From contig NZ_FUWS01000010.1 of assembly GCF_900167435.1 (NCBI RefSeq), positions 62,001-126,000 of the forward strand: 64,000 bases of DNA, given 5' to 3'. The DNA comes from Marinactinospora thermotolerans DSM 45154. Its GTDB lineage: Bacteria; Actinomycetota; Actinomycetes; Streptosporangiales; Streptosporangiaceae. A program made the position numbers and the translations under genes. Positions 25,786 through 34,202 of this stretch are shown piece after piece. Positions within the stretch are counted from its first letter, which is position 1. Each line of letters opens with the position of its first letter. Below the pieces are notes generated by a model. That model made no database searches, was not told the origin of the DNA, and saw nothing but the letters and a program-made list of their open reading frames with translations.

Positions 25786-26961
25786 ATGGTCGATTTCGCG
25801 CTCACCGAGGAGCAACGGGAGATCCGTTCCTGGGTCCGCACCTTCGTCGAACGGGAGGTCATGCCGCTGGAGACCGAGGTCCTGCGCCGCGAGCGCCGCG
25901 GCGAGACCCACGGCCTGACCCCCGAGGAACTGCGCGACCTGCAACTCCTCGCGAAACGGTCCGACTTCTGGGGGATACTGACGCCCACCGAGTACGGCGG
26001 CATGGGCCTGGACCCCGTCAGCGCCGCCCTGGTGGAGATCGAGCTGGGCCGCTCCTTCGTCCCGTTCCGCTTCGGGGGCGACGCCGACAACATCCTCTAC
26101 CACGCCAACGCCCAGCAGCGTGAGCGCTACCTGCTGCCCACCATCGCGGGCGAGCGCGTCTCCTGCTTCGCCATCACCGAACCCGGAGCGGGCTCCGACG
26201 CGAAGGCGATCCGCACCCGCGCCCACCGGGACGGCGCGGACTGGGTGATCAACGGGGAGAAGACGTTCATCACCCGCGGCCACGAGGCCGACTTCGCCAT
26301 GGTGTTCGCGGTGACCGACCCCGCCAAGGGGGCGAACGGCGGCGTGACCTGCTTCCTGGTGGACCGCGAGGCCGGCTGGCGCTCCGAGCCGATCTCCACG
26401 ATGGGCGAGTGGGGACCGGCCTCCCTGGTGTTCGAGGACGTGCGGGTCCCCGAGGCCAACGTGCTCGGAGAGGTGGGCCGGGGCTTCGAACTGGCGATGC
26501 AGTGGATCGGCAAGGGACGCTATCTCCTGCCGGCCCGCGCCCTGGGCGCCTGCGAACGCCTGCTCGCCATGGCGATCGAGCACGCCCGGACCCGCGAGAC
26601 CTTCGGGGCGCCGCTCGCCGACCGTCAGGCCATCCAATGGATGATCGCGGACTCGCAGGTGGAGATCGAGGCGCTCCGCCTGCTGGTGCTGCACGCGGCC
26701 TGGCAGGTCGGCCACGGCCGCGACTCCCGCCACGCCCAGTCCATCGCCAAGCTCTACGGCGGGGTGAAGGCGAACGAGATCGTCGACCGGGTGCTCCAGA
26801 TCCACGGGGGCATGGGCTACACCAGGGAACTGCCCATCGAACGCTGGTACCGGGAGCTGCGGCTGCTGCGCATCTACGAGGGCACCGACGAGATCCAGCG
26901 CCGCACCATCGCCCGCGACCTGCTCAAGGGACACGTCACGGTCGGCTCGACGCTGTCGTGA
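25786..26961 (+). CDS. acyl-CoA dehydrogenase family protein
   Basis: 391 residues, three-domain flavoprotein that oxidises an acyl-CoA to the enoyl-CoA. CFAITEPGAGSDAKAIRT is the FAD/substrate block, INGEKTFITRG the middle sheet, and RIYEGTDEIQRRTIARDLL carries the catalytic-base Glu and C-terminal signature. Substrate chain length cannot be read. ATG 25786 starts at the domain (MVDFALTEEQ), with GAAGGGG about nine bases upstream. Divergent from a TetR gene and convergent with the FKBP gene across a hairpin. Confidence 0.92.
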   Translation: MVDFALTEEQREIRSWVRTFVEREVMPLETEVLRRERRGETHGLTPEELRDLQLLAKRSDFWGILTPTEYGGMGLDPVSAALVEIELGRSFVPFRFGGDADNILYHANAQQRERYLLPTIAGERVSCFAITEPGAGSDAKAIRTRAHRDGADWVINGEKTFITRGHEADFAMVFAVTDPAKGANGGVTCFLVDREAGWRSEPISTMGEWGPASLVFEDVRVPEANVLGEVGRGFELAMQWIGKGRYLLPARALGACERLLAMAIEHARTRETFGAPLADRQAIQWMIADSQVEIEALRLLVLHAAWQVGHGRDSRHAQSIAKLYGGVKANEIVDRVLQIHGGMGYTRELPIERWYRELRLLRIYEGTDEIQRRTIARDLLKGHVTVGSTLS

Positions 26962-26962
26962 C

Positions 26963-26991
26963 CGAGGGGCGTCCCGTGCGGACGCCCCTCG
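26963..26991. terminator. bidirectional terminator
   Basis: A perfect 11-bp stem (26963-26973 with 26981-26991) and a 7-base loop between the convergent dehydrogenase and FKBP genes. Confidence 0.8.
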
Positions 26992-26998
26992 CCGAACC

Positions 26999-27373
26999 TC
27001 AGTTCACCCCGACGAGGTCGACGACGAAGATCAACGTCTCGCCCGGCTTGATGCGGCCGCCCGCCCCACGGTCGCCGTAGGCGAGGTGCGGCGGGATGAC
27101 CAGCCTGCGCCGGCCGCCCACGCGCATACCGAGCACGCCCTGGTCCCAGCCCTCGATGACCTGGCGGGCGCCCAGCTTGAAGCGCAGCGGCTCGCCCCGG
27201 TTCCACGAGGCGTCGAACTCCTCGCCCGTGGAGTGCGCGACGCCGACGTAGTGGACGCTGACGGTGGAGCCGTGGCCGGCCTGGGCCCCCTCTCCGATGG
27301 TGATGTCGGTGATCTGGAGGTCCGCCGGCGGCGGGCCGTCGACGAAGTCGACCTCGGGACGCTCAAGCGCCAT
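26999..27373 (-). CDS. FKBP-type peptidyl-prolyl isomerase
   Basis: 124 residues, a single cytoplasmic FKBP domain catalysing proline isomerisation. Active-site signature: VSVHYVGV, FDASWNRGEP, VIEGWDQGVLGMRVGG, IPPHLAYGDRG and LIFVVDLVGV. No signal peptide. ATG 27373 begins with MALERPEVDF, typical of actinobacterial cytosolic FKBPs. Downstream of manA on the same strand, 96 bases apart. Confidence 0.94.
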   Translation of the reverse strand: MALERPEVDFVDGPPPADLQITDITIGEGAQAGHGSTVSVHYVGVAHSTGEEFDASWNRGEPLRFKLGARQVIEGWDQGVLGMRVGGRRRLVIPPHLAYGDRGAGGRIKPGETLIFVVDLVGVN

Positions 27374-27469
27374 CGTGTGTTCCCCCTGGGAATCGTCGGA
27401 AATGAGCTCTTCAGCCTAGGGCCTGCGCCGGGTCCCCCGCGCCACCGTCGTCCCCTCCCCGGGCGGCGG

Positions 27470-28684
27470 TCATCGCGGCCCCGCGGTGGCCCGGCCGCCG
27501 ATGGTCGCGGCGACCACGTGGGCGTCCCCGCCGATCTCGACCTCGCCGTCCGCCGCCGGGACGAACACCGAGTCGCCCCGGCCCAGCACGAGCGCCCCTC
27601 CCCGCTCGGGGCGCAGCTCGGCCCGTCCCTCCAGCACCAGGACGATCCGCGGCACCTCGCCGGGAAGCCGCGCGACGCCGGTTCCCGGCTCCACGACCGA
27701 CAGCGCGAACTCCTCGACACCGGGCAGGTAGTCCAGACGTCCCTGGCTGCGCACCGGCCGCACGTAGGGGATGGGCAGCACCGAGAAGTCCACCACGTCG
27801 AGCAGCTCCTGGATGTCGACGTGCTTGCTGGTCAGGCCCGCCCGCAGCACGTTGTCGGAACTGGCCATGACCTCCACGGCGGTGCCCCGCAGGTAGGCGT
27901 GGACGTTGCCGGCCGGCAGGAACAGCGCCTGGCCGGGTTGCAGCTCCACCCAGTTGAGCAGGAGCGCCGCGACCGCTCCCGGGTCGCCGGGGTAGCGTTC
28001 GGCCAGCTCGATCGTTGCCCGGGCGTTCATGGCGCTGCCGGGGCGGGCGCACGCCGGATCGCGGAGCGACTCCACGAGTTCACCGACCAGTTCGGCGCGT
28101 CCATCCGCGGGCAGCGTCAACAGCCTGGTCATGGCGGCCCGTAGCGCGACGTTGGGGTCGGCCGTCTCCAGGTCGCCGCGCAGGAGCCGCGCCAGGCGTC
28201 CCTCACACGGTGCCAGGTCGGCGAACGTCTCGGCGGGGTCCCGGAAGCCGCACAACGCCTCGAAGGGCTCCAGCGCGAGGACGAGTTCGGGCTTGTGGTG
28301 GGGGTCACGGTAGTTGCGGTGCGGAGCGTCCACCGGAATGCCCGCCGCCTCCTCCGCGAGGAAACCGGCGCAGGCCCGGCTGGAGTCGGGGTGGGCCTGG
28401 AGCGAGAGCGGGGCCTCGGCCGCGAGCACCTTCAGCAGGAACGGCAGCCGTTCCCCGAAGCGCAGCACCACCTGCTCGCCCAGGGTCTCCTTGGGATCCT
28501 GCGCGATGACCCCGTCGAACGGCACCTCCTCGCCGTCGACGAGCAGACGGCTCGGCGCCCCCGGATGCGCGCCGAGCCACAGCTCGGCCTGGGGACGACC
28601 GTCCGGAGGGGTTCCCAGCAGGCGGGGAATCGCGGTCTGGGAGCCCCACGCGTACGGGCGTACCTGGTTGATCAGCCTTCGCAT
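27470..28684 (-). CDS. manA: mannose-6-phosphate isomerase, class I
   Basis: 404 residues, zinc enzyme interconverting mannose-6-phosphate and fructose-6-phosphate. Zinc-site motifs are SLQAHPD (Gln, His), HKPELVLAL (Glu) and FLPAGNVHAYL (His); YAWGSQTAIP near the start is also diagnostic. It supplies mannose for glycans or feeds mannose into glycolysis. ATG 28684 with no longer in-frame alternative. Monocistronic or followed by the FKBP gene. Confidence 0.95.
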   Translation of the reverse strand: MRRLINQVRPYAWGSQTAIPRLLGTPPDGRPQAELWLGAHPGAPSRLLVDGEEVPFDGVIAQDPKETLGEQVVLRFGERLPFLLKVLAAEAPLSLQAHPDSSRACAGFLAEEAAGIPVDAPHRNYRDPHHKPELVLALEPFEALCGFRDPAETFADLAPCEGRLARLLRGDLETADPNVALRAAMTRLLTLPADGRAELVGELVESLRDPACARPGSAMNARATIELAERYPGDPGAVAALLLNWVELQPGQALFLPAGNVHAYLRGTAVEVMASSDNVLRAGLTSKHVDIQELLDVVDFSVLPIPYVRPVRSQGRLDYLPGVEEFALSVVEPGTGVARLPGEVPRIVLVLEGRAELRPERGGALVLGRGDSVFVPAADGEVEIGGDAHVVAATIGGRATAGPR

Positions 28685-28990
28685 CCGCCCCGCTCTTTCG
28701 TTGCCGTCTCATAGCGCCCGATTTGCCCAGTCTCCCGGACTCGGCTTCTCCGTGTCTTCAGGGCTGTCGCTACGGCCAGGGTGGTGAGGGCACCACCCCG
28801 TCGCCTCCTGCTCTCCGTGTTCTTGTCCTTCCCCTCGTCGTGGAGAGGACACCGGGGACGGCTCACCAGGCGGATCGTTGGAGGCCGCGGTGACCCGTCT
28901 CACCCCGCGGCGTTCAACCCCGGCCACGGCGGACTCCCAGGCGCGGCGTGGACCGCCCCACCCTCCCCCTCCTAACAATTTCGAACAGGC
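28685..28990. other. intergenic region manA / gntP
   Basis: About 300 bases between divergent genes; no frame looks protein-coding. It presumably contains the manA promoter. The gntP regulatory elements are listed separately. Confidence 0.4.
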
Positions 28991-29024
28991 AGGCTCACAA
29001 AGGCTCACAAATGGTATTACCATT
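28991..29024 (+). promoter_or_regulatory. GntR-type operator and tandem repeat before gntP
   Basis: AATGGTATTACCATT (29010-29024) is a perfect 7-1-7 inverted repeat fitting the GT-n-AC consensus of FadR/GntR-family operators. It is immediately preceded by two tandem copies of AGGCTCACAA (28991-29000, 29001-29010). A related 15-mer precedes gntK at 31267. Confidence 0.72.
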
Positions 29025-29095
29025 GCCGCAGATATCCGGCCGGGCGCTTCCCCCACCGCGCCCCGCCCCCTGCGACCCCTCGTCCGGAGGCACAG

Positions 29096-30469
29096 TTGGA
29101 AGCCATCGAGCCCGCATACGGCACAGGGCCGTTGCTGCTGATCGCAGCAGGCGCCGTCGCCGTGCTGCTCTTCCTCGTCATGAAGGTGCGGCTGCACGCG
29201 TTCGTGTCGCTGGTCCTGGTCAGCCTGCTCGTCGCGATCGCGACGCGGATCCCCGTCGCCGACATCGTCCCCACCCTGCTGGACGGCTTCGGCGGCACCC
29301 TGGCCAGCGTCGCTCTGCTGGTCGGCCTGGGCGTGATGATCGGACGCCTACTGGAGATCACCGGCGGCGCCGCCGTCTTGGCCCACACCCTGATCAAGAC
29401 GTTCGGTGAGAAGCGTGCGCCGTTCGCCCTGGGCGTCGCCTCGCTGCTGTTCGGCTTCCCGATCTTCTTCGACGCCGGCCTCATCGTCATGCTGCCGGTC
29501 GTGTTCAGCGTCGCCCGCCGCCTGGGCGGCTCGGTCCTGCTGTACGCGCTGCCCGCGGCCGGCGCCTTCGCCGTCATGCACGCCTTCGTGCCGCCCCACC
29601 CCGGACCGGTGGCCGCCGCCGACCTGCTCGGCGCCAACCTCGGCACGACGCTGCTCTTCGGCACCATTTTGGCCATCCCCACCTGGTACCTGGCCTCCTA
29701 CCTGTTCTCCAAGTACGCGGGCGGCCGCTTCCAGGTCCCGGTCCCCGACGACTTCACCGCCGAGGGCGAGCTGAAGTACGACCGTCCGCCGTCCTTCGGC
29801 ACGGTCCTGTTCATCCTGCTGCTGCCGATGGTGCTGATCTTCTGCAACACCGGCATCACGACGCTGAGCACCGCCGGCGTCGTCGACGGGGAACAGCTGT
29901 GGGCCCAGATCCTGGTCCTGATCGGCCAGACCTCGATCGCGCTGCTGATCACCGCGATCGTCAGCATGATCGTGCTGGGCCGGGGCCGCTCCCGCGCCCA
30001 GGTCGAGGAGATCGTCAACGGCGCGTTGGGCCCGGTCTGCGCCATCATCCTCATCACCGGCGCCGGCGGCATGTTCGGCGGCGTGCTGCGCGCCAGCGGC
30101 ATCGGCGAGGCGCTCGCCTCCAGCCTGGAGTCCACCGGCCTGCCCGTGATCGTCGCCGCGTTCGTGATCGCGCTGGCCCTGCGGGTCGCGCAGGGCTCGG
30201 CCACCGTGGCGCTGACCACCGCGGCGGCGCTGGTCGCGCCGACCGTCGAGGCCACCGCGGGGCTGTCCGGCATCGACCTGGCGCTGATCGTCATCGCGAT
30301 CGCCTGTGGTTCGACCGCGCTCTCCCACGTCAACGACTCCGGGTTCTGGCTGGTCGGCCGCTTCCTCGGCATGGACACCAAGACCACGCTGAAGACCTGG
30401 ACGGTGATGGAGACGCTGATCGGCGTGATCGGCTTCGCCTTCGCCTTCCTGCTGAGCCTGGTGCTCTAG
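29096..30469 (+). CDS. GntP family gluconate permease
   Basis: 457 residues with about twelve membrane helices. LLEITGGAAVLAHTLI, FGFPIFFDAGLIVMLPVVF, MHAFVPPHPGPVAAADLLGA and THVNDSGFW-like SHVNDSGFWLVGRFLGM are the GntP-family blocks. It imports gluconate or a related sugar acid with protons. The start is TTG 29096, with GGAGG exactly five bases upstream. Its stop codon shares a CTAG with that of the convergent GntR gene; gluconokinase follows beyond that regulator. Confidence 0.93.
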   Translation: MEAIEPAYGTGPLLLIAAGAVAVLLFLVMKVRLHAFVSLVLVSLLVAIATRIPVADIVPTLLDGFGGTLASVALLVGLGVMIGRLLEITGGAAVLAHTLIKTFGEKRAPFALGVASLLFGFPIFFDAGLIVMLPVVFSVARRLGGSVLLYALPAAGAFAVMHAFVPPHPGPVAAADLLGANLGTTLLFGTILAIPTWYLASYLFSKYAGGRFQVPVPDDFTAEGELKYDRPPSFGTVLFILLLPMVLIFCNTGITTLSTAGVVDGEQLWAQILVLIGQTSIALLITAIVSMIVLGRGRSRAQVEEIVNGALGPVCAIILITGAGGMFGGVLRASGIGEALASSLESTGLPVIVAAFVIALALRVAQGSATVALTTAAALVAPTVEATAGLSGIDLALIVIAIACGSTALSHVNDSGFWLVGRFLGMDTKTTLKTWTVMETLIGVIGFAFAFLLSLVL

Positions 30470-31188
30470 GGGGACGCGGGGGTCTCCCCGGCCTGTTCCA
30501 GCGCCGTGACCACCTCGTCCACGATCGCCCGCATGGCGGCCTCCGCGACATCGGGGAGGCCGTCATGGATGGCCGAGGCGACGTGGGCGTGCAGGCGCAG
30601 CGCCTCGGGTCTGGGGTGACGCGGCATCAGGTCGTAGGCGGTCCGCCCGGCCAGCACCTCGGCGACCACCCCGGACAGGCCGGCGAACATCTCGTTTCCG
30701 GACAACTCAAGGATGAGGTGGTGGAACTCGATGTCCAGGCGCAGGAACGTCTCCATGTCGCCGGCCCGGCCCGTCACCGCCATCCGCTCGTTGATCGCCA
30801 CCACGCGGTCGCGCTGGGCGGCGCTGGCGCGGCGGGCCGCCGCGGCGGCGGCCGGCGGCTCGATCGCCGCGCGCAGCTCGGTGAGCGAGCGCAGCTGCGT
30901 GCCGCGTCCCGGTCCGGCCAGCCGCCAGCGGATGAGGCGGGGGTCCAGGACGCTCCAGTCCTCGGGCGGGCGGACCCGCACCCCGGTGCGGGGCCGGCTC
31001 ACGACGAGCCTCATGGACTCCAGGACCCGGACCGCCTCGCGGGCCACGGTCCGCGAGACCCCGTGGTCGCGTTCCAGCCGCTCCAGGGTGAAGACGTGGC
31101 CGGGGGCGTACTCCCCCGCGGCGATCGCCGGGCCCAGTACGGCCAGCACACGGTTGTGCAGGGTGCGGTGATCCGCCTCGGCTGTCAT
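30466..31188 (-). CDS. GntR/FadR (FCD) regulator of gluconate locus
   Basis: 240 residues: N-terminal winged helix (TLERLERDHGVSRTVAREAVRVLESMRLV) and a C-terminal FCD effector domain (ELRAAIEPPAAAAAA, DIEFHHLILELSGNEM, HAHVASAIHDG) with the metal-binding Asp/His set. It lies between gntP and gntK, which both have matching operators, so it is most likely the gluconate repressor. ATG 31188. The last 4 bases overlap the end of gntP in a shared CTAG. Confidence 0.9.
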   Translation of the reverse strand: MTAEADHRTLHNRVLAVLGPAIAAGEYAPGHVFTLERLERDHGVSRTVAREAVRVLESMRLVVSRPRTGVRVRPPEDWSVLDPRLIRWRLAGPGRGTQLRSLTELRAAIEPPAAAAAARRASAAQRDRVVAINERMAVTGRAGDMETFLRLDIEFHHLILELSGNEMFAGLSGVVAEVLAGRTAYDLMPRHPRPEALRLHAHVASAIHDGLPDVAEAAMRAIVDEVVTALEQAGETPASP

Positions 31189-31266
31189 CGCGCTCCTCAG
31201 GTCATCGCGCCGTCACGGGCCCGTTCCGCCGGGCCGGTGCCGGGCGCACGGAAGACTAGCGCGATC

Positions 31267-31281
31267 ATTGGTAACACTATT
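31267..31281 (+). promoter_or_regulatory. GntR-type operator before gntK
   Basis: ATTGGTAACACTATT matches the operator before gntP at 11 of 15 positions and keeps the GT-n-AC core. It sits between the divergent GntR and gluconokinase genes, so it may serve autoregulation as well. Confidence 0.6.
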
Positions 31282-31341
31282 GAACGGATCGCTCTTGGGC
31301 GATCACATATTCACGCGACGGTGTCGCGGAAGGGTGGACAG

Positions 31342-31884
31342 ATGCACTTCGTCGTCATGGGAGTGTCCGGCAGCGGGAAGAGCACGGTGGCCCTGCGGGT
31401 CGCCGAACGGCTGGGTCTGCCCCACGCCGAGGCCGACGCCTTCCACCCCGAGTCCAACATCGCCAAGATGTCGAGCGGCGTCCCCCTCACCGACGAGGAC
31501 CGAATGCCCTGGCTGCGTTCGCTCGCCCAGTGGATCGAGGAGCACGAGCGCCGCGGCGAGACCACCGTGGTCGCCTGCTCCGCCCTCAAGCGCAGCTACC
31601 GGGACGTACTGCGCAGCGGCGCCCCCGGCCGGGTGGAGTTCATCCACCTCGACGGTTCCACCGAGCTGATCGGACGGCGGCTGCGCGAGCGCGCCGGGCA
31701 TTTCATGCCCGCCGGCCTGCTGGCCTCCCAGGCGGCGACCCTGGAACCCCTGGAGCAGGACGAGGCGGGCATCGTGATCGACGTCGAGCCGTCTCCCGAG
31801 GAGATCATCGACCTGGCCGTACGCTTCATCGACGGGCGCATCGCCGACCTCTCCGACGGTCCGGCCGGATCGGCGCTGCGCTAG
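31342..31884 (+). CDS. gntK: gluconokinase
   Basis: 180-residue P-loop kinase that phosphorylates gluconate to 6-phosphogluconate. Walker A GVSGSGKST is at the N-terminus, followed by EADAFHPESNIAKMSSGVPLTDEDR and WL, VVACSALKRSYRDVLR and GHFMPAGLLASQAATLEP, all GntK signatures. ATG 31342 with GGAAGGGTGG upstream. With GntP and the GntR regulator it forms a gluconate utilisation locus. The stop shares a CTAG with the convergent IclR gene. Confidence 0.95.
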   Translation: MHFVVMGVSGSGKSTVALRVAERLGLPHAEADAFHPESNIAKMSSGVPLTDEDRMPWLRSLAQWIEEHERRGETTVVACSALKRSYRDVLRSGAPGRVEFIHLDGSTELIGRRLRERAGHFMPAGLLASQAATLEPLEQDEAGIVIDVEPSPEEIIDLAVRFIDGRIADLSDGPAGSALR

Positions 31885-32741
31885 CCGCCCCCCAGGCGGG
31901 CCGAGATCTTCCTCGCCGCCGCGACGACCTCGGCGCCGATCTCCCCCAGCCTTCCCGTGGGCATCCGGGTGGAGGGGGCCGTGACGCCGACCGCGGCGAC
32001 GACCTGACCGTCCGCGGCGCGGATGGGGGCGGCGACCGCGTTGAGCCCCGCCTGCCGCTCCCCCACCTCCGTCGCATAGCCCCGCTCCAGCACCTCGTCG
32101 AGCTGGGCACGCAGCTGTTCGGGAACGGTGACGGTCTCGGGGGTGACCTGCTCCAGGGAGCCGCGCAGCACCCGGCCCCGCTCACTGTGCCGCATGTGGG
32201 CGAGGAGGACCTTGCCGGTGGAGGAGGCGTGCAACGGGCCCGCCCGGCCGACCTGTCGCGCGCCGTCCTCTCCCGGCGCCGGCGTCACGCGGTCGACGTT
32301 GACGACCCCGCCATCGCCGGGAACCGCGACGTCCACGGTCGCCTCCAGCTCCGCGGCGAGGACTTCGCAGACCGGACGGCTGTGCCGGACGAGAACGAGG
32401 CCCGTGGTCATGGCCCCGGCCAGCCGGACGACGCCGATCCCCAGACGGTACTTCCCCCGCGAGCCCGGCTGCTCGACCAGGCCTCGCCGTTCCAGCGCGC
32501 CGACGAGCCGGAAGGCCGTGGACTTGTGGACCCCCAGCTCCCCCGCGATCTCGGTCACGCCGGCCTGCCCGTAGCGGGCGAGGATCTCCAGCACCGTGAC
32601 GGCCCGATCGACCGACTGCACCGGCGACCCGTCCCTCCCGCGCGCCCCTCGCCCGCCGGCAGACCTCGGTCCCCCGCTCTCGACGTCCCCCCGCCGGGTT
32701 CCACTCCCGGCCCTGTCCCTGCGCTCGTCACTGGCTGCCAT
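31881..32741 (-). CDS. IclR family regulator
   Basis: 286 residues: a 40-residue Gly/Arg-rich, probably disordered N-terminus; a winged helix (VQSVDRAVTVLEILARYG, GVTEIAGELGVHKSTAFRLVGALERRGLV); and the IclR effector domain (HASSTGKVLLAHM, ERGYATEVGERQAGLNAVAAPI, AVGVTAPSTRM). It reads in the same direction as the MHS transporter/urease operon upstream and is a candidate regulator of it or of the gluconate genes. ATG 32741 has no ribosome site and sits inside an inverted repeat, so the start is tentative. Confidence 0.87.
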   Translation of the reverse strand: MAASDERRDRAGSGTRRGDVESGGPRSAGGRGARGRDGSPVQSVDRAVTVLEILARYGQAGVTEIAGELGVHKSTAFRLVGALERRGLVEQPGSRGKYRLGIGVVRLAGAMTTGLVLVRHSRPVCEVLAAELEATVDVAVPGDGGVVNVDRVTPAPGEDGARQVGRAGPLHASSTGKVLLAHMRHSERGRVLRGSLEQVTPETVTVPEQLRAQLDEVLERGYATEVGERQAGLNAVAAPIRAADGQVVAAVGVTAPSTRMPTGRLGEIGAEVVAAARKISARLGGG

Positions 32742-32749
32742 GTGGCAAC
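32734..32749 (-). promoter_or_regulatory. inverted repeat over iclR start
   Basis: On the minus strand GTTGCCA, two bases, then TGGCAGC: arms match at 6 of 7 positions. It overlaps the predicted ATG and could be an autoregulatory operator. Confidence 0.4.
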
Positions 32750-32799
32750 GATAGTCAAGGGAGCCCTCCCCTGACCCGCACCGCTTCCCCGACAGACGT

Positions 32800-32835
32800 G
32801 TGGGCCCGTCCCTCGCGTCCGAGGAACGGGCCCAC
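32800..32835 (-). terminator. terminator after MHS transporter gene
   Basis: A 10-bp outer stem (32800-32809 with 32826-32835) with a nested CTCG/CGAG stem inside, just past the transporter stop codon. Confidence 0.75.
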
Positions 32836-32857
32836 GACGGCGGGGCCGGAAAAGGGG

Positions 32858-34192
32858 TCAGGCGCTGACCACGTTGTCCTTGACCCGCAGCCGCTCCCCG
32901 TAGAAGCCGCCGACCGCCGTGATCAGCGAGACGCCGATCAGCAGCGCCACCGGCGCCACGGAACTGCCGCCGGTGCGGTCCAGCAGCGCGGTCGCCACGA
33001 ACGGCAGGAAGCCGCTGAGCGCGCCGGCGATGTTGTAGGCCAGGGCCACACCGCTGTAGCGCAGGTGGGCGGGGAACAGCTCGGTGAGGAGCGCGCCCGA
33101 GACCGCGTAGGCCACCGAGAGCACGCACACCCCGGCCGAGACCGCCAGGATGATGAGCAGCGGACTGCGGGTGTCGATCAGCATGAAGATCGGCAGCGCG
33201 CAGATCGCGGTCGCCACACCGCCCCACAGGGTGACCCGGCCCGGGCCGAGCCGGTCCGAGATCCGTCCCACCACGATCAGCACGACGATCTGGGCGACCG
33301 CGGCGACCAGGGTCGCGTTGACCATGACGGACCGCTCGACGCCGAGGGTGTCGCTGCCGTAGCTGATGGCGAACGTCGTCATGATGTAGAAGCCGCCCAC
33401 GCCGAGGAAGGCCGAGGCGATCGCGACGATCAGACGTCCCCACGCCTGGCGGAACACGTCCACCGCCGGCACCTTGGCGCGGTCGTCCTGCTGGAGCAGC
33501 TCGTCGAAGAGCGGGGACTCCTCGACCTTGCGGCGGATGTAGACGGCGACGACCAGCAGGGGGAAGGCCGCGAGGAAGGGCAGACGCCAACCCCAGGAGT
33601 CGAAGGTGTCCGCGGGCATCATCAGCACCAGGGAGAAGGCCCCCGAGGACAGCAGCGTACCGACCGGCGAGCCGATCTGCGGGAGCACCGCGTAGCGTCC
33701 GCGCCGCTCCGGCGGGGCGTGCTCGACGGCCAGCGTCACCGCGCCGCCCCATTCGCCGCCCACCGCGATGCCCTGGAGCAGCCGCAGCAGCGCGAGCAGG
33801 ATCGGCGCGGCGATCCCGATCGCGGCGTAGTCGGGCAGGACACCGATGAGGCCCGTCGCCACACCGATCATCACCACGGTGATCAGCAGTGCCGGGCGCC
33901 GTCCGATCCGGTCGCCGACCCAGCCGAAGATCACGGCGCCGACGGGGCGGGCCACGAAGCCGACACCGAAGGTCGCGAACGCGGCGAGCGTGGCGGCCGT
34001 CGGGTTGAGCGTGGTGAAGTACAGCCGGTTGAAGACGATGGCGGCGGCCGTACCGAACAGGAAGTAGTCGTACCACTCCAGCGCGGTGCCGACGAACGCG
34101 GCGAAGGCGATGCGGCCGGCGTCCTTGTCGGTCACGACGGGCTTGCCCCCCTGGGGCGGCGCGCCGGGTGCGGACGGGCTGTGTTGGGTCAT
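32858..34192 (-). CDS. MFS transporter, metabolite:H+ symporter (MHS) type
   Basis: 444 residues, twelve helices. FVGTALEWYDYFLFGTAAA at the first helix, PVGAVIFGWVGDRIGRRPAL after helix 2, and LLQGIAVGGEWGGAVTLAVEHAP are the ProP/MHS subfamily signatures. It imports an organic acid, betaine or similar solute with protons. AGGAG lies seven bases before ATG 34192. It follows the amidohydrolase gene by 10 bases, so it belongs to the urease-like operon and may bring in that operon's substrate. Confidence 0.92.
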   Translation of the reverse strand: MTQHSPSAPGAPPQGGKPVVTDKDAGRIAFAAFVGTALEWYDYFLFGTAAAIVFNRLYFTTLNPTAATLAAFATFGVGFVARPVGAVIFGWVGDRIGRRPALLITVVMIGVATGLIGVLPDYAAIGIAAPILLALLRLLQGIAVGGEWGGAVTLAVEHAPPERRGRYAVLPQIGSPVGTLLSSGAFSLVLMMPADTFDSWGWRLPFLAAFPLLVVAVYIRRKVEESPLFDELLQQDDRAKVPAVDVFRQAWGRLIVAIASAFLGVGGFYIMTTFAISYGSDTLGVERSVMVNATLVAAVAQIVVLIVVGRISDRLGPGRVTLWGGVATAICALPIFMLIDTRSPLLIILAVSAGVCVLSVAYAVSGALLTELFPAHLRYSGVALAYNIAGALSGFLPFVATALLDRTGGSSVAPVALLIGVSLITAVGGFYGERLRVKDNVVSA

Positions 34193-34202
34193 GGTGTTGC
34201 TC

